64,000 nucleotides of DNA, from positions 62,001 to 126,000 of the forward strand of contig NZ_RJTN01000008.1 in the NCBI RefSeq assembly GCF_005497185.1, written 5' to 3'. Under the pieces are notes generated by a model that saw only the letters and a list, made by a program, of their open reading frames with translations, ran no database searches and had not been told where the DNA came from. Shown piece by piece: positions 17,301-26,996 of the stretch (positions are counted from its first letter, which is position 1; the number at the start of each line of letters is the position of its first letter). Source of the stretch: Pectobacterium polonicum. GTDB lineage: Bacteria > Pseudomonadota > Gammaproteobacteria > Enterobacterales > Enterobacteriaceae. A program made the translations under genes and the position numbers.

Positions 17301-19205
17301 ATGTCTATCTGGCAAAAAACGCTTCTGTTGTTGTGTTGGCTGTTTAGTTGTTCAGTGGCTGTTGCCGCGACCGATTACGCCTCATTCATTCACGATATCG
17401 AAACCAGGCTGGATAAAACGGCTCAGCTCTATGAGCAGCAAAAGCCGGATGACGCCCGCACTGAAGTTCAGATGGCCTATTTTGAGGTATTTGAAAACCT
17501 CGAAGGCCCTATCCGCATCAACATTTCCGCGCAAAAAAGCTATCAGCTAGAAGCAACCTTCGGTGAAATTCGCCGCATGATTGGCGAAGGAAAACCGCAG
17601 GTTGAAGTGCAGGCAAAAATCTCATGGCTGAAAGGTGAGCTGGATGCCGTTTTGCCCGTGCTGTCTGAAGGGCACAAGCTGGTCGCGCAGGAGCAGCACG
17701 GTGCCTATGACAATGCCGAGATCGCGCCGTACTGGCAGCAGAGTTTTAAAATCATCGATGACCAACTCGCGCAGGCCGTAACGGAGTACCAGGCTGGCGA
17801 TTACAAAAAAGCTAGCCAGAGCGTACAGCAGGCACATTATCAGGGTTTTAAAAATTCTGAGATGGAAATGTCGGTCAGACAGAATCGCTCGGCACAGCAG
17901 GCCGCTTCGATTAATCAACAATTCTCCGCACTGATTACCTTAGCCAGCCAACCCGATCAGCTGACAGACGTTGCTTATCGGGTCACCACACTGTTGCAGG
18001 ACATTGAAGATGTCTTACCGGGGTTACCGACAACGCGCGATAGCCAGCAGACGACGGTAACGACTGCTGCGAACGCCGATACCGGTGCCGTGCCGGATGC
18101 GAACTGGGCGAAAGTTGCTGACGATATCAATCAGGCGATTGCTGCTGCGATCGCGCAGTACCGTCAAGGCCAGGTCAAACCCGCCATCATGGCGGTGCAG
18201 GACACCTATTTCGATCTGTTTGAAGCCACCGGTATGGAGAACAAGGTGGGTTCTCGTGATGCCGCGTTCAAATCTACGCTGGAAGGCTATTTCACCCGTC
18301 TGGTGAGCATGATGAACGCCAGGCAGCCTGTGGAACAATTGCAAGGGCAGGCCGACGCGTTGCAGCAGGAACTGGCGAAGGCGGTCACCATGTTGGGTGA
18401 CGGCGGTGAAACGCACTGGAGTCTGTTGATATACAGCCTGCTGATTATTGTGCGTGAAGGGTTGGAAGCCCTGCTAATTGTGGCAGCGATCGTGGCCTAT
18501 CTGGTGAAAAATCATCAGCAGGACAAACTGCCGCTGATTCGCCAGTCGGTTTACGTTGCGCTGCTGTGTAGCGTGATTACCGCAGTCATTTTCCAACTCG
18601 TGTTCACCAATTCCGGTGCCAGCCGTGAGTTGCTGGAAGGTATTACGATGCTGATCGCGGTGGTGATGCTGTTCTTCATGAGCTACTGGCTGTTGTCCAA
18701 AGTAGAGGCGCGGCACTGGAAGGCTTACCTGGAAGGCAAACTGTCCCATTCGCTGAGCAGCGGCTCCATGATTGGGTTGTGGTTAACCAGCTTTCTGGCG
18801 GTGTACCGCGAAGGGGCGGAGACGGTGTTGTTCTACTACGCGTTGGTGGGGGATGCCAACAATATGGCGGGGCACCTCTCCATTCTGGCTGGGTTTGCCA
18901 TCGGCTGTGTGATTCTGCTGATCGCTTACTTCGTGATGCGCTACACCATCGTCAAATTACCGCTTAAGCCGTTCTTCATGTTTACCGGCTGCTTTATGTA
19001 TCTGATGGCATTTGTGTTTGCAGGAAAAGGTGTGTTGGAGCTGATCGAGGGCAAGCTGTTTGAACCGACGTTGCTGACTCGCGTGCCGGAAATCAGCTGG
19101 CTGGGTATTTATCCTTATGTGGAAACGTTAATACCACAGGGTGTGCTGGTTGCGGCAGCGTTGATCGCTCTGTGGGTGATGCGGCGCAGAGCGTCCGCCG
19201 TCTGA
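17301..19205 (+). CDS. fetM: FTR1-type iron permease FetM
   Basis: This is a 634-residue protein with a signal peptide, a long periplasmic helical N-terminal part built of repeated units (residues about 30-370), and a C-terminal seven-helix FTR1 permease. The two REGxE iron-binding motifs of FTR1 proteins are present as VREGLE (Arg385) and YREGAE (Arg503). It heads a seven-gene plus-strand operon with the order of fetMP-fetABCDEF of pathogenic E. coli and Yersinia and of the Campylobacter P19 operon. It imports iron across the inner membrane at acidic or iron-poor conditions. The ATG at 17301 was preferred to a GTG at 17283; neither has a strong ribosome site. Confidence 0.85.
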   Translation: MSIWQKTLLLLCWLFSCSVAVAATDYASFIHDIETRLDKTAQLYEQQKPDDARTEVQMAYFEVFENLEGPIRINISAQKSYQLEATFGEIRRMIGEGKPQVEVQAKISWLKGELDAVLPVLSEGHKLVAQEQHGAYDNAEIAPYWQQSFKIIDDQLAQAVTEYQAGDYKKASQSVQQAHYQGFKNSEMEMSVRQNRSAQQAASINQQFSALITLASQPDQLTDVAYRVTTLLQDIEDVLPGLPTTRDSQQTTVTTAANADTGAVPDANWAKVADDINQAIAAAIAQYRQGQVKPAIMAVQDTYFDLFEATGMENKVGSRDAAFKSTLEGYFTRLVSMMNARQPVEQLQGQADALQQELAKAVTMLGDGGETHWSLLIYSLLIIVREGLEALLIVAAIVAYLVKNHQQDKLPLIRQSVYVALLCSVITAVIFQLVFTNSGASRELLEGITMLIAVVMLFFMSYWLLSKVEARHWKAYLEGKLSHSLSSGSMIGLWLTSFLAVYREGAETVLFYYALVGDANNMAGHLSILAGFAIGCVILLIAYFVMRYTIVKLPLKPFFMFTGCFMYLMAFVFAGKGVLELIEGKLFEPTLLTRVPEISWLGIYPYVETLIPQGVLVAAALIALWVMRRRASAV

Positions 19206-19328
19206 TAAATAATAACTCTGATGTAACTGTAATACTGAAAGCAATAAGAGCAGAACATAACCATAACAACCCTACTCGTTTAGCAAATTAAGCGAATAGG
19301 GACGACTGAGATGATGAGGATGGGTTTG

Positions 19329-19856
19329 ATGAATATGCAAAAAAGTCTGATTGCGGGTGCCGTTATTGCCGGTATTTTCACTGCACCTGCCGCACTGGCG
19401 TTTAAAGAATATCCAGCGGGTGAGCCGGTTTCCTTGAACGAAATGGAAATTGCCGCCGTTTATCTGCAACCTATCGATATGGAACCGCGTGGGATGGGTC
19501 TGCCAGCCGCGAAAGCGGATATCCATTTGGAAGCGGATATTCACGCTGCTGAAGGTAACAAGAATGGTTTTGGTGCGGGTGAATGGATGCCGTTCCTGAC
19601 CATCGCGTACACCCTGACTAACACCGATACCGGTGCGAAGCAGGAAGGAACCTTTATGCCGATGGTTGCCAGCGATGGTCCACACTACGGCGCGAACATC
19701 AAAATGATGGGCGTGGGTAACTACAAAGTGACTTACCACATCGATCCACCATCAAAAGCCGGTATGCACCGTCATACCGACGGTGAAACAGGCGTTGGCC
19801 GCTGGTGGAAACCGTTTGATGTCAGCTTTGACTTCAAATACGTCGGCTTAGAATAA
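19329..19856 (+). CDS. fetP: Periplasmic P19-type iron/copper-binding protein FetP
   Basis: This is a 175-residue exported protein of the P19/Tpd family (about 150 residues mature). The signal peptide ends near PAALA-FKEYPAG. Metal ligands described for the Campylobacter protein can be placed: His in DIHLEAD, the methionines of NIKMMG, His in DGPHYGAN, and His residues in GMHRHTDGETG. It works with the FTR1 permease encoded just upstream. The ATG at 19329 has a GAGGA site eight bases away; an alternative ATG lies at 19311. The function follows from family and operon order. Confidence 0.85.
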   Translation: MNMQKSLIAGAVIAGIFTAPAALAFKEYPAGEPVSLNEMEIAAVYLQPIDMEPRGMGLPAAKADIHLEADIHAAEGNKNGFGAGEWMPFLTIAYTLTNTDTGAKQEGTFMPMVASDGPHYGANIKMMGVGNYKVTYHIDPPSKAGMHRHTDGETGVGRWWKPFDVSFDFKYVGLE

Positions 19857-20033
19857 GGTCTGCTGTCCGCGACGTGCTGTCGCGGCCATATTTACGTCGC
19901 TGTGGGTTTGCTATTGCAGCCCACAGAGGCGGTGATTTTTCGGTCAGCGTGCTGATGCCACCACACATCATGCCCAACTGACACACCTGCAAAACGCAGT
20001 CAACGCACATGTAACGTGAAGTGTGACGAGCCT

Positions 20034-21431
20034 ATGAGTTATTTCTTTATCACGACCCTCCAATCCTTCCTGCCGATAGCGCTATTGCTAGGGCTAAGTT
20101 GGAGCCATCGTTCCACGCCGACAGTCAAATCGCTGGGTTGGATCACGCTGCTGTCGCTGTTTGCCGGGACGTTTATTGGCGTGCATTTTCCTAACGGCCA
20201 GGCGTTTCTGCTGGGGTTTACGGCGCTCCAAGCGCTTGCCTTGATCCTGTTTCTGGCCTGCCAGTATTTTTCCCACCCGCGTCTTGGCTATCTGTGGCAG
20301 GCGCTGTTGGTGGCGGGAGCGGCGGTGCAGTGGGGCAGCGATCCCAATCTGACTGCGTTGACCTCTACCCATGTGGTGAATACCGATCTGCTGCTGAATT
20401 TCAGCGCGGTGCTGCTGGCGTTTGGCTGGCTGGTGTTCTGTGCCGCGCTGTGCGGCATGATTGTGCACCGCATTCGTTTACTGCGCTGGCCGCTGCTGAC
20501 GCTGTTGGTTGCACTTCTGCTGTTGCCGATAAGCGGTAATCTGCTGCTGCTGTTGATGAAATTACAGGCGCTGGGGCTCACCAAGCCACGTCTGAGCTAT
20601 GTGGCGCACGTCACCAACAGCGCGTATTTATTAAACTATCTCAGCGCATTGTTCATGGCGGCGTTGGCTGCCGGGCTGGTTTGGCCGCTGCGGCATGCGC
20701 GTCGCCAGATACTGGCCACGCATGAGGCGATTGAAAAGCGTAAAGCGACAGCAGGCTATCTCACGCTGCGTCGCACGCTGCTGGCGACGGTCACGGCACT
20801 GCTGGTTGTCGTTTTCGTTCAGCTCTACTGGGATAAGGTGGCGTCGCAGCCGCCTCGTCTGTCGGAAGCACAGCCGGTGACGTTAGCGGCCGATGGCAAA
20901 GTACATATTCCGATTGAACAGGTGCGCGATGGCAAGCTGCATCGCTTTGTGTGGATTGCCGATGACGGCAAGGCCGTGCGCTTTTTCATCATTAACCGCT
21001 ATCCCGATCGTCTGCGTCTAGGCGTGGTGTTTGATGCCTGCCTGCTGTGCGGCGATCAGGGCTACGTGATGGAAGGCAATCAGGTGATTTGTGTTGCCTG
21101 CGGTGTGCATATTTTCATTCCTTCCATCGGGAAAGCGGGTGGCTGCAATCCGGTGCCGATTGAAGGATGGAGCAACGACGATAACGAACTGGTGATTGGA
21201 CGCGCTTCACTGGTGGCGGGTACTAACTACTTCTCGACGGTGGTGTCGATGGACGTGATCGATCCGGTTGATGGTTCCAAGCTGACCAACGTGAATGCGG
21301 AGCATAAATATCGCTACGGCGGTAAAACCTACTTCTTCTCGTCGGAAGCGAACTATAACCGCTTCCGCGAAAGTCCCGCGAAATTTGCTACGGCCAAAGC
21401 GGCAGCTGGCGAACCCGCGGAGGAGGAATAA
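20034..21431 (+). CDS. DUF2318 membrane protein with Cys-rich and YHS-like C-terminus (fet operon)
   Basis: This 465-residue protein has about eight hydrophobic segments in its first 270 residues and a periplasmic-type C-terminal part. There a CLLCGD motif, a CVAC motif and a further Cys in GGCNP form the DUF2318 domain thought to bind an iron-sulfur cluster or metal. The end (YRYGGKTYFF...NRFRESPAKFA) resembles a YHS metal-binding module. It is the third gene of the fet operon, between P19 and the permease genes, and may handle electrons or metal during iron uptake. Its biochemical role is not established. The ATG at 20034 is the likely start; a GTG lies at 20016. Confidence 0.8.
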   Translation: MSYFFITTLQSFLPIALLLGLSWSHRSTPTVKSLGWITLLSLFAGTFIGVHFPNGQAFLLGFTALQALALILFLACQYFSHPRLGYLWQALLVAGAAVQWGSDPNLTALTSTHVVNTDLLLNFSAVLLAFGWLVFCAALCGMIVHRIRLLRWPLLTLLVALLLLPISGNLLLLLMKLQALGLTKPRLSYVAHVTNSAYLLNYLSALFMAALAAGLVWPLRHARRQILATHEAIEKRKATAGYLTLRRTLLATVTALLVVVFVQLYWDKVASQPPRLSEAQPVTLAADGKVHIPIEQVRDGKLHRFVWIADDGKAVRFFIINRYPDRLRLGVVFDACLLCGDQGYVMEGNQVICVACGVHIFIPSIGKAGGCNPVPIEGWSNDDNELVIGRASLVAGTNYFSTVVSMDVIDPVDGSKLTNVNAEHKYRYGGKTYFFSSEANYNRFRESPAKFATAKAAAGEPAEEE

Positions 21432-21433
21432 TT

Positions 21434-22723
21434 ATGCTGTGGCGACTGTTACGCCAGTCCTGGCGCAGAAATATTCGGCGCAAATCGCTGGCTGTACTGA
21501 CCGTGTTTTTGGCGGCAGGGTTGATCTCCGCGCTGCTGGCGGTGTCCATCGATATCGGTGACAAGATGGCGCGTGAGCTGAAGTCCTACGGCGCGAATAT
21601 TTTGATTGAGCCCGCAGGTCAGGCGGCGCTGCCCGCGCTGTTTGGCGAGCGCAGTAATCCGCTGGAAGGGCAAGATTTCCTCGATGAAGCCGAGCTGCCG
21701 AACATCAAAGACATCTTCTGGCGCAATAACATTGTCGGCTTTGCGCCGCTGTTGAGCGGTGATGTCGAGATCAAGGGTCAGCCGATTGCCGTATTGGGGA
21801 CCTTCTTTTCCCAGCCGGTCGCCGTGCCGGATGAGGAGGACTATCGCACGGGACAAATGACCGTTAGTCCTTACTGGCAGGTGGCCGGGCAGTGGCCGCA
21901 GGAACCGGTGACGACGGAAAATGTGGCACAAGCACTGGTGGGAAAACAGCTGGCGACGCAAACGGGCTGGAAAGTCGGGGATAAACTCGCATTACACGGC
22001 GCAAAAGGGGACGCAACGGTAGAGATTAGCGGCATTCTGAGCAGCGGCGGCGATGAAGAAGGTCGGCTGGTGATGCCGCTGGCAACGGTGCAATCGCTGC
22101 TAGGACTGGCGGGCAAAATTCAGGCGATTCGCGTGTCGGCGCTCACCGTGCCGGAAAATGAGCTGTCGCGGCGGGCGCGTGAAAATCTGGAAGCGCTCAA
22201 TGCCGAAGAATATGACCTCTGGTACTGCACGGCGTATGTGTCTTCGATTGCACACCAGTTGGAAGAGGCGATTTCCGGTTCGGTGGTACGTCCTATCTGG
22301 CAGGTGGCGGCGTCGGAAGGCGTGGTGATCGACAAGATTCAACTGTTACTGGCGGTGGTGACCTTCGCGGCGCTGGTGGCTTCTGCAATGGGGATCGCCT
22401 CGCTGATGACCAGCACCATCATGGAGCGTGCCAAAGAAATTGGGCTGATGAAAGCACTGGGTGCACGTCAGTGGCAGATCATGCTGCTGTTTTATCTCGA
22501 AGCGGCGCTGAGCGGGCTGGCAGGCGGTATCGCGGGCTGTGTCGCAGGTTGGGGGCTGGCAAAAGCGATTGGCCTGATGCTGTTTGGCGTACCGTTGAGT
22601 TTCGCGTGGATCGTCATCCCCTGTGTGCTGGTGATATCGATGCTTATCGCCATCATCGGAACGTGGTTCCCGGCGAGACGCATTGCCAAACTGTATCCGG
22701 TGGAGGTGCTGTATGGGCGCTAA
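21434..22723 (+). CDS. FtsX/MacB-like ABC transporter permease (fet operon)
   Basis: This 429-residue membrane protein has one N-terminal membrane segment (about residues 18-40), a large extracytoplasmic domain, and three C-terminal membrane segments containing the MERAKEIGLMKALGARQWQI stretch of the FtsX domain. It begins two bases after the preceding stop with a GGAGGA site inside the DUF2318 gene end, so translation is coupled. With the following permease and ATPase it forms a MacB-like transporter in the fet operon. MacB-like transporters usually act on the periplasm rather than importing solutes; what it moves here is unknown. Confidence 0.82.
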   Translation: MLWRLLRQSWRRNIRRKSLAVLTVFLAAGLISALLAVSIDIGDKMARELKSYGANILIEPAGQAALPALFGERSNPLEGQDFLDEAELPNIKDIFWRNNIVGFAPLLSGDVEIKGQPIAVLGTFFSQPVAVPDEEDYRTGQMTVSPYWQVAGQWPQEPVTTENVAQALVGKQLATQTGWKVGDKLALHGAKGDATVEISGILSSGGDEEGRLVMPLATVQSLLGLAGKIQAIRVSALTVPENELSRRARENLEALNAEEYDLWYCTAYVSSIAHQLEEAISGSVVRPIWQVAASEGVVIDKIQLLLAVVTFAALVASAMGIASLMTSTIMERAKEIGLMKALGARQWQIMLLFYLEAALSGLAGGIAGCVAGWGLAKAIGLMLFGVPLSFAWIVIPCVLVISMLIAIIGTWFPARRIAKLYPVEVLYGR

Positions 22724-23852
22724 TGGCTGGATGAACAGCATGTTCTGGCGTCTGGTGTTTCGTGCGCTGCGGCTGCGGATGCAGCGCGTCAGCGTCGTGT
22801 TTGCTGCGCTGATGGTCGGGGCGGCGATTGTGACGGCAATGTCCGCCGTTTATTTCGATATCAATGCCAAGATGAGTCAGGAACTGCGCACCTTCGGCGC
22901 GAATTTTTATATTGGTCCGGCGCGGGGAAATTCACTGCCACAAAGCACGTTCCAGCCGATTATCGACAACGCGCCAGCTGGCTTGATCAATGCGTCCAGC
23001 CCTTATCTGTATGGTATGGCGCGTACGGAGCTGGAGAAAGTGGTGCTGATGGGCGTGTGGTTTGAATCGCTGCGGCAACTGGCACCGTACTGGCAGGTCA
23101 CGGGTAACTGGATTGGTGTCAGCTTCGATGACCGTAATGCCATGATTGGGGTGAAGCTGGCGGAACGGCTGAACGTCAACGTCGGCGACAGCATCACGCT
23201 GGTGGGCGACGGCGGAAAGCAGCGGTTGCAGATCAAAGGCATCGTGGAATCTGGCGATGCGACAGACAACATGCTGATCGTGAATCTGGAACTGGCACAA
23301 AAGTGGCTGGATAAAGAAGGTGCAATCAGTAATGCCCTGCTGAGCGTCAGTAACGATCTGGGGCAGGTCGATCGCTTTGCCACACAGCTCCAGCAGCAGT
23401 ATCCGCAGTTGGAGATCCGCCCGATCCTGAAAGTGTCGGCGTCGGAAGGTCAGGTGCTGAATAAAATCAAAGGGCTGATGGGGCTGGTATCGGCGGTGAT
23501 CCTCGTGCTGTCTTCCCTGTGTGTAAACACGACGCTGATGGCGATTGTCGGCGAACGTGCCCGCGAATTTGCGCTACAGAAAGCGCTGGGCGCGAGCGGA
23601 CGAGACATCATCCGGCAGATGCTGGCAGAAACTGGCATCATCGCGCTGGCGGCCGTGGTGTGCGGTTCGCTGCTGGGGTACTTGTTGGCACAGGTGCTAG
23701 GTATGGCGGTATTCAACGCGACCATTTCTCTGCGCTTGCCAGTGTTCCCGCTCACGCTGGTGCTGTCTTTGCTGGTGGCGGCGGTTGCCGCTGTCGTTCC
23801 TACCCGGCGGGCGATTTATGTCGAACCGGCCAAAGTTTTGAAAGGAGAGTAG
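22713..23852 (+). CDS. Second FtsX/MacB-like ABC transporter permease (fet operon)
   Basis: This 379-residue paralogue of the preceding permease shows the same layout: one N-terminal membrane segment, an extracytoplasmic domain with a related opening (SQELRTFGANFYIGPA, compare ARELKSYGANILIEPA) and three C-terminal segments with VGERAREFALQKALGASG. The start at 22713 has a GGAGG site and overlaps the previous gene by 11 bases. The two permeases probably form a heterodimer with the ATPase encoded next. The pair appears to come from an old duplication. Confidence 0.82.
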   Translation: MGANGWMNSMFWRLVFRALRLRMQRVSVVFAALMVGAAIVTAMSAVYFDINAKMSQELRTFGANFYIGPARGNSLPQSTFQPIIDNAPAGLINASSPYLYGMARTELEKVVLMGVWFESLRQLAPYWQVTGNWIGVSFDDRNAMIGVKLAERLNVNVGDSITLVGDGGKQRLQIKGIVESGDATDNMLIVNLELAQKWLDKEGAISNALLSVSNDLGQVDRFATQLQQQYPQLEIRPILKVSASEGQVLNKIKGLMGLVSAVILVLSSLCVNTTLMAIVGERAREFALQKALGASGRDIIRQMLAETGIIALAAVVCGSLLGYLLAQVLGMAVFNATISLRLPVFPLTLVLSLLVAAVAAVVPTRRAIYVEPAKVLKGE

Positions 23853-23856
23853 GTCG

Positions 23857-24573
23857 ATGTCTGTAGAAGTAAACGTGCAGGAAAGGACGCAGGCAGCGGA
23901 GGCGGTGATTGAAACTCGCCAGCTCTATAAACGCTTTGGTCAGGTTACCGCGCTGGAAGATATTAATATCCGCATCGCACGCGGCGAGTTTGTCGCCATC
24001 ATGGGTGCGTCGGGTTCGGGTAAAACCACGCTGATGAATATTCTTACCTGTCTGGATACGGTGAGTGAAGGGCAGGTGTTGTTGGACGGCGTCGATGCCG
24101 CTGGGCTGGATGAAGAAGGGCGACGTCAGTTCCGGGCTGATAAGATTGGGCTGGTCTTTCAGCAGTTCCACCTGATTCCGTTTTTGACCGCGCTGGAGAA
24201 TGTGATGCTGGCGCAGCATTACCACAGTGTGGTGGATGAAGCTGCGGCGCAGCGCGTACTTGAGCAGGTTGGGCTGGCGCATCGCATCGATCACTTACCA
24301 AGCCAGCTTTCCGGCGGTGAGCAGCAGCGCGTGTGTATCGCTCGCGCGCTGGTGAATGAACCTCCCGTCATTTTCGCTGATGAACCGACGGGGAATCTGG
24401 ATGAAGAGAACGAGCGACGGGTGTTGGATCTGTTGAAAGATCTGCATCGGCAGGGGCGCACCATTGTGATGGTGACGCACAATCCTGAGTTAGGTCGGTT
24501 TGCTGACCGCATTATCCGCCTGCAACACGGCAAATATTTTGGTGAAGAGGTGAATCATCATGAAATGGCGTAA
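23857..24573 (+). CDS. ABC transporter ATPase, MacB/LolD type (fet operon)
   Basis: This 238-residue ATP-binding protein has Walker A (GASGSGKTT), the Q-loop (VFQQFHL), the signature LSGGEQQR, Walker B (VIFADEPTGNLDEEN) and the switch histidine (VMVTHNPE). The sequence belongs to the MacB/LolD subgroup that pairs with FtsX-like permeases, which fits its two upstream neighbours. It begins four bases after the second permease gene. It should power the transporter of the fet operon at the cytoplasmic face of the inner membrane. Confidence 0.88.
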   Translation: MSVEVNVQERTQAAEAVIETRQLYKRFGQVTALEDINIRIARGEFVAIMGASGSGKTTLMNILTCLDTVSEGQVLLDGVDAAGLDEEGRRQFRADKIGLVFQQFHLIPFLTALENVMLAQHYHSVVDEAAAQRVLEQVGLAHRIDHLPSQLSGGEQQRVCIARALVNEPPVIFADEPTGNLDEENERRVLDLLKDLHRQGRTIVMVTHNPELGRFADRIIRLQHGKYFGEEVNHHEMA

Positions 24574-25057
24574 CGCGATTACCGCGCTGTGTCTGCTGGG
24601 CGCAGCGGCGCTGAGCGGCTGTAAGGAAGAACAGGTTAGCGTCGGGGCGCAGGCACCGGCGCTGGCGGCCTACGATCTGGCGGGGCAGCAGGTGGATCTG
24701 TCGCGCTGGCAGGGGAAAAGCGTGTACCTGAATTTCTGGTCGTCGGGCTGTGGCGGCTGTATGGTTGAAATGGGCGCGTTGGAGAAGCTGAGCAAGGAGT
24801 ACGGCGATAAAGTGGTCGTTGTGGCAGTGAACACCGACCCTGACGGCGTAGATATCACCTCGATGTTGGCGCACCATAACGTGACCTATCCGGTGGTACG
24901 CGATCAGTTGGGTATTACCAAAGAGCGCTATCAGGTCAGCGGTACGCCGACCTCATTTATTATTGATGCTAACGGCACGGTGACCGACCAGCATCAGGGC
25001 GCAAGGGATGAAGCGCAACTGACCGAGCTGTTTCAGAAACTGGCAAGCCGGACATAA
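24560..25057 (+). CDS. TlpA-like thioredoxin-fold lipoprotein (fet operon)
   Basis: This is a 165-residue lipoprotein with lipobox LSGC (Cys21) and a thioredoxin fold of the TlpA/ResA type. The redox pair is Cys64-Gly-Gly-Cys67 in SGCGGCM, and the cis-proline loop GTPTSF is present. It overlaps the ATPase gene by 14 bases. A TlpA-like protein ends the corresponding operons in Campylobacter and pathogenic E. coli. It may keep the cysteines of the DUF2318 protein or bound metal reduced; that link is inference. Confidence 0.85.
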   Translation: MKWRNAITALCLLGAAALSGCKEEQVSVGAQAPALAAYDLAGQQVDLSRWQGKSVYLNFWSSGCGGCMVEMGALEKLSKEYGDKVVVVAVNTDPDGVDITSMLAHHNVTYPVVRDQLGITKERYQVSGTPTSFIIDANGTVTDQHQGARDEAQLTELFQKLASRT

Positions 25058-25088
25058 CAACCGACTTGCCTTATTATCTCACTGGCTT

Positions 25089-26066
25089 TCACTCTGCTCG
25101 TGAAACCGGCACCTGCACCTCTACCACGATAGGTTCCGGTTTCACTCGCATGGCGTAGATTACACCGATAATCAGGCAGGCGATGCCGCAGAGCGTCAAC
25201 AGCGGCGGCCAGGATTGCCGAATCATAAAGGCATAGGCCAGCCCCGCCAGCGTTTCAAATACAATCAACGGCCCGACCAACACCGTCGGCAGGCGTTGGC
25301 TCGCCTCATTCCAGAATAGTGTGCCGACCCACGAACAAAACAGCCCGATCGCAATCATCAGCGGGATGAAAACCTCAGGCCGTGGGCCGAACGGTTGCGT
25401 AAACGACTCATCCGTCAGCGCCAGATGACCGCACACCAGTATATAACCCAACAGCGCCAGCGGTAGCGTGACCAGACCTTGTGCGGTGGCCCAGGTAAGC
25501 GGCGTATGGGTTTTGTGGTCGCGCAGCCAGCGGGCGTTACGCAGCGGATACCAGGTCCAGCAAATAACCGCGCAAAATGCCATCGCAATACCGCTGACGT
25601 AACGCCATAAATCGAATTCGATAGTGGTTCCTTTCAGCTCCGCAATATTCACGCAAACCAGTCCGGCGGCAATCAGCAGTAGCGAGGGGAGAAGTCGACG
25701 CCAGGCCACGCGGCCGTCATGCTTGCTGTACAGCACATTCGCGGTGACGGAAATCACGACGGGCAGCGTGCCAATAATCATCGTCGATATTGGTGCTCCC
25801 GTGCGTTGAATCGCACTAGCGAGCAGAAAATAGTACAGCAGGTTGCCGATAACGGTGAGCTTGGTGGCTTCCAACCAATCGCTGCGGGTTAACTGGCGCA
25901 GGCGACGGCGATCGAGCCACGCCAGCGGTAAGGCGATCAGCCCAAAAGCCAGATAGCGTCCAGTGGACTGCAAGGCCGCAGAGTAATCCGGTACGATCAA
26001 GGGGCCAACGAAAATCAGTCCCCACATTAGCCCGGCGGCAAGCGCAAATAAAACACCAATCAGCAT
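25089..26066 (-). CDS. DMT-superfamily transporter (EamA/multidrug-resistance type)
   Basis: This 325-residue protein has about ten hydrophobic segments and the internal duplication of drug/metabolite transporters. It probably exports a small metabolite or toxic compound across the inner membrane; the substrate cannot be told. The gene converges on the fet operon, leaving only 31 bases between stops and no obvious terminator. It is followed upstream by an AraC-type regulator gene on the same strand, which may control it. The ribosome site (TAGGTTT) is modest. Confidence 0.8.
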   Translation of the reverse strand: MLIGVLFALAAGLMWGLIFVGPLIVPDYSAALQSTGRYLAFGLIALPLAWLDRRRLRQLTRSDWLEATKLTVIGNLLYYFLLASAIQRTGAPISTMIIGTLPVVISVTANVLYSKHDGRVAWRRLLPSLLLIAAGLVCVNIAELKGTTIEFDLWRYVSGIAMAFCAVICWTWYPLRNARWLRDHKTHTPLTWATAQGLVTLPLALLGYILVCGHLALTDESFTQPFGPRPEVFIPLMIAIGLFCSWVGTLFWNEASQRLPTVLVGPLIVFETLAGLAYAFMIRQSWPPLLTLCGIACLIIGVIYAMRVKPEPIVVEVQVPVSRAE

Positions 26067-26162
26067 GATAAACCTATTTGTTCACAATATTTCATCGCGC
26101 CAGTCTAGGGAGAGTCGGCGACGAATTATTGTAGGATATTGCTGTTTATTATCGGAAGAGGA

Positions 26163-26996
26163 CTAGCGTTGAGTTGGATACACCTGCTTTTGGTAGCGGA
26201 TGGGCGTGACGCCATAGCGCTGGGCAAACGTGCGGGTCAGATGCGCCTGATCGGCCAGCCCGACGGCGACGGCGACATGGGCGGCCGCCATACCGCGCGT
26301 CAGCATCTGCTTGGCCTCATACAGCCGAATTGCCATCAGCATTTGGTGCGGCGTCACGTGAAACTGGGCTTTGAACTGGCGCAGGAAATGATATGGACTC
26401 AGGGAAACCAGCTCCGCCAGCTCTTTTAAGGTAATGGTGTGGGCGAAGTTTTCCCGTAAGTAAGCCTTCACCACATCAAAGCGGTGGAACGGTTCAATAA
26501 TCTGACGCTGTGCAACACGCGCATGGGGGCGGAAAAGCGCAATCAGCGACAGCAGCAAACTCTCACTCGCCAAGGGATCGGTTGTCTGCCACATGGCGGC
26601 GAGCGTCATCGCCAGCTGGCGTGCGGTCGCGGGATCGTGGCGCACGACGTCGGTAAACCACCAGCCTTTCTCGCCGGAGACGTTTTCCAGCACATCGGGC
26701 GGGATATAGATCATGCGATAGCGCCAGCCGTCTTCCGTGGCGGACTCCCCCGTGTGTAATTCATCAGGGTTCATCAACACTAACGAATCGACAGGCGCAA
26801 TGTGTTTGGCACCACGATAGCGGAATCGCTCCGCACCCGCGTCAATGGTGCCGATGCCAAACGCTTCATGCGTGTGTGGTTCAAAGGCATAGCGGCAAAC
26901 ATGCGCGTGGTAAAGCTCGATGCCTGGCAGCGTCGGCACGTGCCGAAACTGGGCATAGTCTCTTTCATCGGTAAAGTGTTCCGGTACGCCCTGCAT
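26163..26996 (-). CDS. AraC-family regulator with cupin-type N-terminus
   Basis: This 277-residue regulator has an N-terminal AraC-binding cupin domain (HAHVCRYAFEPHTHEAFGIG near residues 30-50) and a C-terminal double helix-turn-helix (LKELAELVSLSPYHFLRQFKAQF and the later GLADQAHLTRTFAQRYG). The start at 26996 has an AGGTGG site; the open frame continues upstream but that part has no similarity to the family. It lies directly upstream of the DMT transporter gene on the same strand and may regulate it. Its ligand is unknown. Confidence 0.82.
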   Translation of the reverse strand: MQGVPEHFTDERDYAQFRHVPTLPGIELYHAHVCRYAFEPHTHEAFGIGTIDAGAERFRYRGAKHIAPVDSLVLMNPDELHTGESATEDGWRYRMIYIPPDVLENVSGEKGWWFTDVVRHDPATARQLAMTLAAMWQTTDPLASESLLLSLIALFRPHARVAQRQIIEPFHRFDVVKAYLRENFAHTITLKELAELVSLSPYHFLRQFKAQFHVTPHQMLMAIRLYEAKQMLTRGMAAAHVAVAVGLADQAHLTRTFAQRYGVTPIRYQKQVYPTQR

